From the NCBI GenBank assembly GCA_021521415.1, contig JAIQDT010000192.1, positions 1,302,001 to 1,366,000 of the forward strand: a stretch of 64,000 nt of DNA. The letters are read 5' to 3'. Under the pieces are notes generated by a model. That model saw nothing but the letters and a program-made list of their open reading frames with translations, ran no database searches and had not been told where the DNA came from. This DNA comes from Bidens hawaiensis. Taxonomy: Eukaryota > Streptophyta > Magnoliopsida > Asterales > Asteraceae. Made by a program: the position numbers and the translations under genes. Position 1 is the first letter of the stretch; each line of letters opens with the position of its first letter. Positions 11,443 through 21,182 of the stretch are shown here, one piece after another.

Positions 11443-13643
11443 TGTCATACCCCAACCTACGGCGGAAATGCCGGGGCGCAAACTGATTGTCACAGCTCTA
11501 AAGGTTACTATCATGCACAATATTTAAATGAAAATATCTGTTAATTGAATTCAATTATCAAATAAATCAAATACAAACAAACAAGTACATAATTCATACA
11601 ACAATACAAATTTTATATTTCTTGATTAAAATATTCTTCTAGGTAAATTCTTCATTAAGTCTTCACCAACCTTCATATGCGTATAAAATAAAGTTTTGTC
11701 AACAACACATGTTGAGTGAGCAACACACCAGTTTAGTTGTACATATAGTATATATAACAAAATACGTAGCTGCAACAAGTCATATGAGAATAACAAAATA
11801 ACCAAATGAGCAAGAATAACAAGTATAACTGAGATGTTGAGAAGCACCAGGCTATAACGACTGGCGTATGATCATACTAGACTGAGATTATGTTGGACCT
11901 CTCCGAATGCTAAAGCATACAAAGCAAATAAGCACATAAACAAGTAAGGTATAAGTTGTTAACACATAAGACAAAGTTGCAGTTTTGTGTATAGGTATGT
12001 ATGAAAAGTAAATTTACGCATATGTCCCCAAAACGTGAGAAAAACAAGTAAAATAGGGGAATGTGGTACTCACCTCAGTAATTAAGCAAGAGATACGATT
12101 CTTTAAGCTATAAAGGTAGATCAAGTTCTTCAGAAAAACACCGACGAGAAATCCTAAGTAATAAATATTTAAAGAAATAAATACGAATCGAATGATGGAT
12201 CCTATAACTCGAAAGAGACTCGGGATTTGATGATCGGTTATATTCTAACGCAGGTTTAATATTACAAAAATTATTAATTTATTAGTTTAAATAGTATATT
12301 TTTATTAATAAAATTCTTGAATAAATATCTATTTAAGTTGTTGGATAGTTTAAGGTATTTATTTATATTTTCATTATTAATTAAGTTTTCTTTCAAGTAA
12401 ATATTGTAATTAATAATAATATTTTATATAATATGCGATCTTTTAGAATACGCAAACTATAATTTACAATAATTTTAAATATATATATACCTTAGATTAA
12501 CACCCTTTATAAGCATTAAAACCGTTAATAAATTTATAAGTAGACTATTGTGCATATATATATGGTTTTAACAAAGTTTCGAAAAAGAACTAGTTAATAT
12601 GTCGGTTTTAAATAAAATAAAGTTTATTTATAGGTTATATATATTATTTATAATATAAATTACATGATTTAATATATTATTATATAATTAGATCAGTTAA
12701 AAAAAAATAAAACAAAACAGGGCCTGGCCTGGACTTAAACCCGCGCCAGTGGCCGGCTCCGAGGGTTAGACGCCTAACTACAACCGACTGCGCTACATGC
12801 CAGTTGGTTATAATGCCTGAATATAAATTTAAAAACAGACAGACTGGTGAACAACATCAGTCCAAGAACCCTAGAAAAGCTGATTTGGTTAATCTGTTAT
12901 GCAATGAAACGATTAAGGTTAGGGTAAAAGATACTAGGTTAGAATCGAACTGAAATCATATATTAATTACCAGTTTCCGTAATGAATAGATGGTGAACGA
13001 GCTCTTGAAACCCGTCGGACTTCACGAATCTTGAAAACGATTATAACAGGATTGGGCATCACGATTGAGTTAGGGTTTATTTTCACGAGATTGAGAAGAA
13101 GGTGCAGACACGTTTAATTAGATTATAATGGCTGTTATATAAGGTTTTAATGATTAGGGTAAATTGGTTCGTTTATATTCAAAATACGTATCATAAGGAA
13201 TCTTATTCCCTAATTAAGTTGTCGGTGGAGCTCGTATAAGGCATTACCAAGATTTGCACAAATCAATTTGGCTATTAGAACGAGAATTAAGCTTCAAGAA
13301 AGCTAAACAGGTTGCGGGTATGCGGGTTTGTATCCAGATACGGGTCTAAAGGTTAAAGGGTTTGGGTTGGAATGTGGGTTATGAATATTAATATAATAAT
13401 ATAATCAGTTTTTACAATTTGGTCCCTCTATTATGAAGATGGAAACTAAAATGGGTTTAAGTATTGATTAGGGTGTAAATTGTATAATCTTGAAAGTTGT
13501 TTATATATAAAATAAATAAATAGTTAAACAATAATATTAAAATAACTAATTAACTCGATATATTATTGATAAAATCTTCCGTATATAAAAGAGGGTCGGG
13601 TTATGTCTAATAAATATTAATTTGGAAAATCAAAGTTGTTACA
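11443..13643 (+). mobile_element. Solo LTR, TGTCATACCCC family, inside antisense gene B
   Basis: The insertion begins TGTCATACCCCAACC and ends TTGTTACA, with TG/CA termini, and is flanked by the 5-bp duplication TTTGC (11438-11442 and 13644-13648). At 2,201 bp it has no coding domain, so it is a single LTR left by recombination. The start is clearly related to the LTR beginning at 63566. Orientation is not fixed by coding sequence; I list the strand that reads TG first. Confidence 0.92.
12719..12807 (-). repeat. tRNA-like relic inside the solo LTR
   Basis: The minus strand reads a perfect A-box-like TAGCGCAGTCGG followed, about 50 bases later, by a B-box-like GGTTTAAGTCC. The segment is much more GC-rich than the surrounding AT-rich LTR. 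I could not form a convincing acceptor stem or a 7-base anticodon loop, so it looks like a tRNA-derived relic (for example a SINE head), not a functional tRNA gene. Confidence 0.4.
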
Positions 13644-14923
13644 TTTGCCATCGGTTCGCCTGTGGTATCCGCGGCACTCGTGCTGGTATCACTCCCCTGA
13701 AAAGACTTGAAAAGCCTATTTTTCTCCAACTCTACCAGTAGGTGCGAGACAGATGAAAATTCAGAGGCATCATCAGAGCTCCCTTCTTCTTGGGTCGCAG
13801 AATCGTCACTCGATGATAAAATGACGACCACCCCATGAGAAAGGGCGTTAAGTGGAGGAGGATCTAAAACGTACGCACCTGAGTGGAAGGTAGCGTCCGA
13901 AACTAAGGGTTCGGTCACACCTTTACCGGAAAAAGGAAGTTGCCCTTAGACTTTTCAAGAACGGGCTCGTCACCCGCATCATGAATGCTCTTCCGCGTAC
14001 AACCCTTATCCTCAAAAAGAACATTTAACATAGGTCCAGGACCTGAAAGATAAATATAAAAAATTAATCATAAAACCTCAAACAGAAGAAAAAGGAAGAG
14101 GGTATCTTATGCTCGTCTAAACCGATAAAGGCAGGCTCCAAATATGGAGATGGCCATAAACGACTCATGCCTGCCCATACAAGGGCTTCCTCAAGTAATG
14201 CCCGCATTGGCGTCGGTTCTGAAACCAAGATACGAAACCTCTCGACCCTCATGGGAAGCCGTGACAATTACTGGGAACGCTTCAGTGGCTGAGCATCAGA
14301 CCATAGTATTAGGCACTACGTCCTCAGATATCCAGAAAATCTTACCACGCCAATCCTTAGAACCTTTCTCGACCTGGTAACCATAACTCCTATCAGACAG
14401 TCCCTGACACGTGAACCAACCACCACGGTTGGCAAAGCGGTAAAAAACAGGAAATCGGTCAAGTCGAGGTAACATCCCATGAGCAGTACAAACAAATTCG
14501 TAATGGCGAATTCGCATAACAGCACGTGGATGTAACTGGGATAAATGTATCCCATATGCACTCAATATTTTTATTAAAACATTGTAATGGGAAAACGGAA
14601 ATTCCCATAGACAAAATAGTCGGCATATACAACCATCTTGCTAGGAGGTGGCAGACTAACTATAGATCCGGCAGAGGGGAACTCAGATTCCCACTCCGGT
14701 GGAATACCGTAGGTATCGATCAACTTTTCATAATCAGATTCATCCCATTGAATCTCTACCTCGTCAATCTCAGAATGACTAGTCATCATTACAACAAGAT
14801 ATGATGAAATAATGAGCATATATAAGAAAAAGTTGAACGGTTAATCGAAATCTTCACAAAAAAAAAGAAGAAAGATATTCATAAATCAAAGGCGATTGAA
14901 CTTCAGAAAGAAGTAACCTCCAC

Positions 14924-14950
14924 TATTTATACCCATCGCAATTAATGCGA
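14924..14950 (-). promoter_or_regulatory. TATA box and upstream motif of antisense gene B
   Basis: The minus strand has TATAAATA at 14931-14924, about 135 bp before the ATG at 14789. Directly upstream is the inverted TCGCA...TGCGA repeat also found before gene A. The block matches 9319-9345 at 25 of 27 positions. Confidence 0.6.
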
Positions 14951-15238
14951 TGTGATATGAATAGTGAATAGAGAAAATCATCGCTCAATCAAAAATTGCC
15001 ACGTCACGCGGAAAATTCGAAAAAGAGAAAAAGGTGTACAGTTGGGTACAATGACAGCCGTCATAAACATCCCATTATCTATTCACGCGCCTACGAGTGG
15101 TCAACTTGTCCTTTTTCATGATTATCCACAGTTCCCAACGAATATATTTCTACAACTTACAAAGATCCAAAAATCCCCAAATGCATTAAGTCCAAAATTT
15201 TGCCCGCATAAAAACTTCACGCGGAAGAAACACTAGAC
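14951..15238. other. Spacer and polypurine-tract area of TE1
   Basis: This is non-coding DNA between antisense promoter B and the 3' LTR. It ends in a purine-biased stretch (GCGGAAGAAACACTAGAC) before TGGGGGACT, the likely start of the LTR, which makes this the likely plus-strand priming region. Confidence 0.5.
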
Positions 15239-16040
15239 TGGGGGACTTTTAGAGGTAGGGTACCAAAAAGACCCAAATACACCCACGGGTTGGAGAAGAA
15301 CCCCTCATATACCACCCGCGGAACATATGGTTCACCCGTATAACACGACAGAGGAAGTTCACCCTTACACCACACGCGGAAGCATCCAGGCACCCTCAAG
15401 CGTCATCCGCAGGACAAGACATCCATCCGCTTAGATGACCAGGAGGCAATGCCAACAGGACAACTGCAAATAACTAATTACCTTCTAGAAGAATTACCAC
15501 GATTGTTACTTGGAGAATACGTGACTCGTCAACCAATGAATGAAGGACACCTGGAAAGGTTGTTATAATCGTGCACATGGACAGGGTTTGATTTGTCCTA
15601 TCATGAAGGGACGCGTGTCCAGGTTGTTATACCCATGCACATGGGACGTATAGCTCAACCTATCACAAAGGGACACGCGTCCAGACGGTTATTAAGATCT
15701 TCTAGAAAGGGACAGCTGGCCCAATCACCTTCCCACTTCCTTCAGCTATAAATACCCTCTCAATCTCCATGAGGTAGGCATTCAATTTCACTGTACTCTC
15801 TCTATATACTTAAGTACTTTATCTCTTTTAGAATGGTACTTATTCTCACGCCGGAGGGTGGTTACGGGAAGACCCCCCCTCTTGTCCTTCCCGTAGCGAG
15901 ACTCACGGTGTCTGTTTTTCAGGTTCCGGTCACTGGACTTTGGGAAGTTATACTCATATTGTGTCGGTTGTTATTTTATCCTACCCTGTAGACTCATTGG
16001 ATCCAGGACCCGTTGAGGGGATCGGATCCGTGTTTCTTCA
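15239..16040 (+). repeat. 3' LTR of TE1 (complete, 802 bp)
   Basis: It starts TGGGGGACTTTT and ends TTCTTCA. From 15428 onward it aligns with the window's first 614 bases. It has the same TATA box near 15750 and the same GGACAC...GTCC repeats in U3. The exact left border is inferred from the TG start and the upstream purine tract, because the matching part of the 5' LTR is off-window. Confidence 0.85.
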
Positions 16041-16072
16041 TAGAGAGTGGCCAGTTTAATACGTTCGTGACA

Positions 16073-16387
16073 TAAATTGGATGTGGCTCAATTGTAGAGC
16101 ACTCACTTTACTAGTGAGAGGTAAGGGGTTCAAACCTCACCATCACTAATTTATTTGGGAGATATGCAAGCCAGGGTTCGAGTCCTGATCTCACCCGGGT
16201 TTGCCAACTCTTCCCTGTCGTGCCATTTGGCGGGCGTGGGGGTCGGGTTTTATCCGGTGAATCCCTCAATAGTTGGACCGCTAGGGGCTCCGTTCGTCCG
16301 GACTAGTGGCCGGCTCGGACTACCTTTAGCCAATGGGGGCCGCGTACGGAGTACCCGCCGTTAGTTGTTCGTTCAAAAAAAAAATAT
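16073..16387 (+). mobile_element. tRNA-derived SINE with two B-box-like sites
   Basis: GTTCGTGACA occurs on both sides (16063-16072 and 16388-16397), a 10-bp target duplication. The head has an A-box-like GTGGCTCAATTG (about 16083) and a B-box-like GGGTTCAAACCTC (about 16128). A second perfect B box, GGTTCGAGTCC, lies near 16177. The GC-rich body ends in an A-run at 16375-16384. The insertion is 32 bp beyond the 3' LTR of TE1. SINEs are copied by LINE enzymes, and none is present in this window. Confidence 0.88.
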
Positions 16388-16397
16388 GTTCGTGACA

Positions 16398-17332
16398 AGT
16401 AATCATGCAATATGTTAATCTTTATTAAATAAAAAAAACTACAGTAATAACCTACTCAAGTTTAAGTATTTTCTAAAAATACTCGTACAAAAGGCTAGAG
16501 TAATAAAAAACCAATTTTAATGGTGTAATTTATTTTCAAATATTTTTTAAACTAGGATATAGCCCGTGTAATGCACACGTGGTTAGAAAAATGCAACAAA
16601 AAAGTTAAATTTAATAATATACAACATAATAACATATCTTTTAGATTCATAAGATATAAATAATGATAAATAAAATTTTACAACTAATAAATATCTAAAA
16701 ATCTCATTTAATGCAACATTTAAAATTATATTTTTATAAATGGTAATACTATTAGTGGACATCTTAGTTGGATACTCGAATGGCATGTGAAAGAATGGTC
16801 TGTTTTAATTGTATATGTATATAATCACAAAAGTGGTGAACAATAAGCATTAATAGTTGTATTACTTAAAATTTAAGATGCGAGAGTGTTATGCGTTATA
16901 ATATAGTATAGATATAAACGTAGCTACACATATCTACCTATTTCAATAAAGTAAAATAAATGAGGACACATGTCACTTGTAGATTTATTCTTAGCCAATA
17001 ATTCACGCTCAAACTATTTTCCTGTTTATAATAAAAGTTATTTATGTAGTGTAATCAAAACATATCAATTCATCATTTAATAAAATAACTAATTACCTAA
17101 ATTATATAGATTAAAAACATGCTGGTATTTATGCCAGTATAATAAAAATATTTATATCTTTAATGAATATTATATATACCTTGTTTTATTAAATCAAAAT
17201 ATATAAAAATTTTTTAGTAAAGAAGATAAATATGGTAGAAATTAATGAACGATTTTTATAGTTTCAATAAGATAAAACATAAAGAAACTATGATTGAATA
17301 TCAATTTTATTCTCACGTATGTTTTCAACCTC
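16398..17332. other. AT-rich spacer with a Helitron-like 3' end
   Basis: There is no coding region. On the minus strand 16580-16552 reads a short hairpin (CGTGT/ACACG arms), a few bases, then CTAG followed by T. That is the form of a Helitron 3' terminus inserted between A and T. Any Helitron body would extend to the right, but its TC 5' end could not be located. The rest shows only AT-rich DNA. Confidence 0.4.
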
Positions 17333-17340
17333 CATATATC

Positions 17341-18022
17341 CAGTGGCGAAGCTTGGGCTTAATTAGTCATGGCGGTGACTGGGCGAAGTCACAGACTCAA
17401 AAAATTTTCGGGTCGACGATTTGGTTCGTTTCGGTGATTTAGGTCGGGTCGGGTCAAACAATATAACAACTATATATCTAGTTTTTCTTCATATATTCAA
17501 ACGATTGTTCTTACAATAACAAAAAAAACAAAATAAGTTTTTAACCAACAAAGACCTAAAATATTAATGATAATGCGAGAGGAAGGGTGAGTAGGGATAA
17601 GCAAAATCGGTATTGTTACCGGTACAAGTACCGAAATCGGTACTGATTTGGTACCGTCGGTACGAATAGGTACCAAAGTTTTGAGTTTAGGTACCGATAT
17701 TTTACATATTTTTCCTTTAATACCGGTACGGAACCGAATATTTTGGTATTGGTACCGGTATACAAAAACAAATATTTTACTATTCGACTACTATTTTGTT
17801 ACTTTTGTTTATAAATACTGCGATGTTTTATAAAAAAACCAAACGATGGGGTATTATATTTAAAAAAATTATTGGTGACCGGTAGCATTTTGGGAAAATA
17901 CATCGGGGGTGACCGCGGTTAATACCTATAAAAATTTTGAAAAAAATCACGAAATTTGCCACACTAACGGAAAAACGGCAGTGACCGGGGCCACCCCTGG
18001 TCCCCAAAGAGCTGCGCCCTAG
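17341..18022. mobile_element. Non-autonomous hAT-type element (682 bp)
   Basis: CATATATC is duplicated exactly on both sides (17333-17340 and 18023-18030), the 8-bp target size of hAT transposons. The ends are imperfect inverted repeats: CAGTGGCGAAGC on the left, and CTAGGGCGCAGC when the right end is read inward. No transposase is encoded. The interior has many GGTAC/ACCGGTA motifs between about 17600 and 17760. Confidence 0.85.
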
Positions 18023-18121
18023 CATATATCCATGGAGTTTTCATCCATATATTTCATATCTGTAATATAAAAGTTTGTTTTAGTTATGCTAATTTTATAT
18101 AAAATGTTCTCTTTTTATGTC

Positions 18122-18311
18122 GACAGAATTATAAATTTTGTCCTTTAAATATAGATGATTTATGGATCTAGTCCTTTAAAAAGTTTACTTTCAGATGGTT
18201 TCCTTTATATGAAATGTTTCCTTGCTTTTCGTTCTTTAGACTAACTGCAATCCAATTCCTCCGTTAGATCCTGGAATGTGCCTAGCACATGAGGGTATAA
18301 AGGTAATTTCA
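18122..18311 (+). repeat. Left terminal inverted repeat of the Mutator-like element
   Basis: It begins GACAGAATTATAAATTTTG at the target duplication and ends GGTATAAAGGTAATTT. It pairs with 21731-21918. Confidence 0.88.
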
Positions 18312-19026
18312 ACCATTTTTTATTAATAAATATAATAATACTGATATTTATTATAAAATCCATATTAATATTAAATTTAATTAAAAAAAACTATTAAAAA
18401 CTTGAACCAAAACTAAAATTCCATAACCACCACCGTCGGAACCCAACACCACCACCGTTGGACCATCTGACACCCACCACCACCATAACACCGGTGGTCG
18501 GTTAGGGTTTGGAGTGTAGGTAAGCCAACCCGTTCCATCTTTAACAACAACCGTCTCCCTCCATTCTTTTTGAACCGCCGCCAATCGCCACCTGCAACTT
18601 TCAATCTGGAATTTGAAACCCATGTGAAACCATAGCCTCTCTCACTTCTAATTGTAAGAGGCATTTGCTTGTTCGATTATTAATAATGGCGAATTAGCAC
18701 TTCTCTTTACCCCATCTCAGGTATCAATCATTGTGTTCATAGATTTAAGAAACTTGAAATGATAGAGCTTCATGTTGAACCAGATTTGATGTTTTGAAAA
18801 TAGGGTTTTTTCGATTATTGTTGATTTGTTTTGGTTGGTTCGTATTTTATTATTCAAGGTTGGTGACAGATCTGTGATGATTCTTATGTGGAAAGAAGAT
18901 TCAGGTTGGGGTTGGGATCTTGAGGTGGTGAAGATGTAATTGAGATGGTGGGCCTTAAATTTGTTATTATTATTTTATCCTGTTTTTGTTATTTAATTTA
19001 TTTGAAATATTTTAAATGTAAGGTGC
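18312..19026. other. Interior of the Mutator-like element (possible captured gene fragment)
   Basis: About 715 bp whose base composition differs from the termini. It includes a run of CCACCACC-type trinucleotides on the plus strand (18425-18490) and then an ordinary mixed sequence resembling a plant 5' untranslated and first-exon region. Mutator-like elements often carry gene fragments. I do not recognise the source, and the longest minus-strand frame (18623-18381) is not obviously a protein. Confidence 0.3.
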
Positions 19027-19031
19027 AAATT

Positions 19032-19615
19032 TGTTGGTGCATGTTTTGTAACAGATGATCTTTAGTGTTTGATAGAATTGAGAGCAACGGTCATGGGGGA
19101 GTCTGTTGGTGCATTTTGTGACCGTTGCTATGCAATTCTGACCAGCGGAGACGAAGTGGTGAAGTTAGAACAATTTCACCATAGGCGAAGTTAGAAAAAC
19201 TTCGCCATTGGCGAAGTTAGAACAACTTCGCCTACAGGCCCAATCCCAAGCCCGCGAAGTTGGTTTGTCTATATATATGTGTGTCATGTTTAGGGTTTAG
19301 TATCTAGAAAAAAGTGAGAGTATTTGTGTAGCTGTCGGTTTAGAGAGAAAGAGTTAGAGAGTGTCGTGTGGGCAGATCGAGGTAGAGCTCACCTCGGGTC
19401 GGCCGTATTTTGTTTTCGTTCGGTATGTAATGCGGTTTGAATATTATATTAAGGTTCTGCAGATTTGTTTATCCCATTCGTGTGTTTGTTGTGTGTAATC
19501 GTGTTCTTCGTCTATAACATCGTAAACGAGTCTAGGAGGATTCCGCACTCCTAGACCTCGTGCGGATCTCGTATCGATCAGTGACGCCCCGGGGGGGGGG
19601 GGGGGGGGGCTTACA
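19032..19615 (+). repeat. Left LTR of the short copia element
   Basis: It starts TGTTGGTGCATG and ends CTTACA. About 78 bp in, a GGGGGAGTC|TGTTGGTGCAT junction repeats the polypurine tract plus LTR start, so the first part of the LTR looks internally duplicated. Two hairpins with GGCGAAGTT...AACTTCGCC arms lie near 19183-19235. A TATATATA box is near 19271. A run of about 18-19 G sits at 19591-19609, where the right LTR has only five. Confidence 0.85.
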
Positions 19616-19617
19616 AT

Positions 19618-19629
19618 TGGTATCAGAGC
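19618..19629 (+). other. Primer-binding site (initiator tRNA-Met type)
   Basis: TGGTATCAGAGC lies two bases after the LTR end. It is the standard primer site of plant copia elements. Confidence 0.9.
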
Positions 19630-19724
19630 CTTAGGCTATGATGCTATGGTTCGAGATCTGCGTTATGGTGTTCTTGGCACGTTTCAGCCGTTTCATATCG
19701 ATTTTTGGTCAGGGCAGACGTCGA

Positions 19725-19955
19725 CGGCGAAGTTATAGGGTTTTGGCGAAGTTAAGGTTTTGGCGACGTTGAGGTTTTGGCGAAGTTGAGAAAGGTGAAG
19801 TTAAGAATGGCGAAGTTAGCAGGTGTGTTAAAGATTGGCGAAGTTATAACTAGGCGTAGTTAGCTAAGTTATAACCAGCCGAACTTAATGAAGGTGAAGT
19901 TAAGGGCGAAGTTGACAAGCGAAGTTATGCGAAGTCAACATGTGAAGTTATCAGG
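19725..19955 (+). repeat. GGCGAAGTT motif cluster in the copia leader
   Basis: About fourteen copies or near-copies of GGCGAAGTT(A/G) occur at irregular spacing of roughly 10-25 bp. Variants include GGTGAAGTTA, GGCGACGTTG and GGCGTAGTTA. The same core forms the hairpins in the LTRs. Confidence 0.85.
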
Positions 19956-21182
19956 TGAATTAACGATATTGTTTTCCTTTTCCTCCAACGTTCAAGATAT
20001 GGTATTTCCTAAAAAAAAGAGTATTTTCGGGAAATTTTCTTGTACGAAAATTTTCATATGTCATTCATATGAAGAGATGATCATTTGGGAAAAATTTGGT
20101 GATAATATTTTTTTTTGGAGTTTTCGTCCGAATGGCCAGGTTTACACGATTATAGTGAGACCGAAAACATTGTTCCGACAAAGAGTGAAAATTGGTATCT
20201 CTTGGTCTTATGTGTGAACAAATACGGGTCAACTATGGATATGTAGTTGAAGTTGCGAATGGGATATTGATTGAAACTGGATATTGACACATATTTAGGT
20301 ATTTGGGTGATTCGACAAAATTATTTTTGGGCCAAGAAATAATTATTGTTCGAGGTTGACCAACTGAAGAAAGTCAAATTTCGTTCGGGTTTTCGTCATT
20401 ATTGGATCGTGGTCAAAGCATATTATTTATGTTATTTTCAAGGCGTTCGAGATTTGGATCCTGAAAACGTGGGATACGAGCATCCAAGATGCTTATTTAT
20501 TAAGGTGAAAATTTTTGAACAAGTTGGATTATTCGGGAATTAAATTGTTTAAGCTCTCAACCTAAAAATGTGGGATACGAGTATCTGGGATACTTAGTTA
20601 TTAGGGGTGAGCTACTTAAATAATTTCATTCTCGGAAATAATAAGAAAGTCATTTGATCGTTATCCTTGGTGATTGAAGATTCTTTGGCTTTATCGGGTT
20701 GATTCGTGAAGATGCGAGACGTGGTTCAACAAAGTTTTTGATATCATAAGTCAAGCGGGTTATTGTAAGGCCAATTTTAGTGGCTTGCGATATCAAATGA
20801 GGAAACTCGTTATATATTTATGGTCTTGTGTGTTAGATTCCGTCAAGGTGGTTTTGTGATGAAACTGATCACTTGCTGTTGAGTAGTTGAAGATTGAATC
20901 TTATATTACTAGCCGAATGGTTGAGATGATCGATTAGGCACCGGGATGCAGGTCATAGATCTTGATCGATATAGTTCGGAGGAGCTTACACTGAAGGGGA
21001 GATCTGATATGGAAGACGCCGGGTGATTGGTAGATTTGTGAAGCTACAAGACAGTTTCAGACACTGCTGGTTGAAGACATGATTGGTGTTGCATGTATAT
21101 GTGAAGTTCAAGTTTGAAGATCACAGTGCAATCAAGTCCTACCAGAAGAAGTACACAGAAGATCATCAGTTAAGGGGGAGTC

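Larger units (their letters stand above)
9718..14789 (-). pseudogene. TE1 antisense gene B (second copy), split by a solo LTR
   Basis: This gene has the same layout as antisense gene A. The N-terminal part (14789-14064) includes GIHLSQLHPRAVMRIRHYEF and LDRFPVFYRF. A Ser/Asp low-complexity region (13918-13649) and a basic patch (KRRRTHRSKK, about 11432-11400) follow, then a Pro-rich stretch (11281-10961), a coiled coil of about 230 residues (10837-10098) and an acidic tail to 9718. Introns are visible at 11369-11305 (GTACGT, TTGTGCAG) and 10096-10021 (GTAAGA, TTTATCAG). The last one sits at the same place as the last intron of gene A. A solo LTR at 11443-13643 splits an exon, and removing it with one target copy restores an open frame across the junction. 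Frameshifts near 10960 and 14300 also disable it. It is more open than copy A. Confidence 0.75.
1..16040 (+). mobile_element. Tat-clade Ty3/gypsy LTR retrotransposon (TE1), 5' end cut by window
   Basis: The element runs LTR, primer-binding-like site, gag, protease, RT, RNase H, a second archaeal-type RNase H, integrase, two antisense genes, polypurine tract and LTR. The dual RNase H and the antisense ORFs between pol and the 3' LTR are known marks of the Tat clade (Ogre/Retand-like). The window opens about 189 bp inside the 5' LTR, judged against the complete 3' LTR. The two LTRs differ at roughly 30 of about 613 aligned bases counted by eye, near 5%, so the insertion is old. Every sense coding domain carries stops or frameshifts. 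Without the nested solo LTR the element would be about 14 kb. The five bases after the 3' LTR are TAGAG; the matching left flank is outside the window. Confidence 0.93.

Noticed and set aside
12719..12807. A functional tRNA gene
   Set aside because: The A box is good, but the acceptor stem and anticodon loop do not form. I keep it only as a tRNA-like relic.
16155..16364. 69-residue plus-strand frame
   Set aside because: It lies inside the SINE body and reflects its GC-rich sequence, not a protein.
18381..18664. Gly/Trp-rich minus-strand frames
   Set aside because: They come from CCACCACC-type trinucleotide runs and are not supported as protein.
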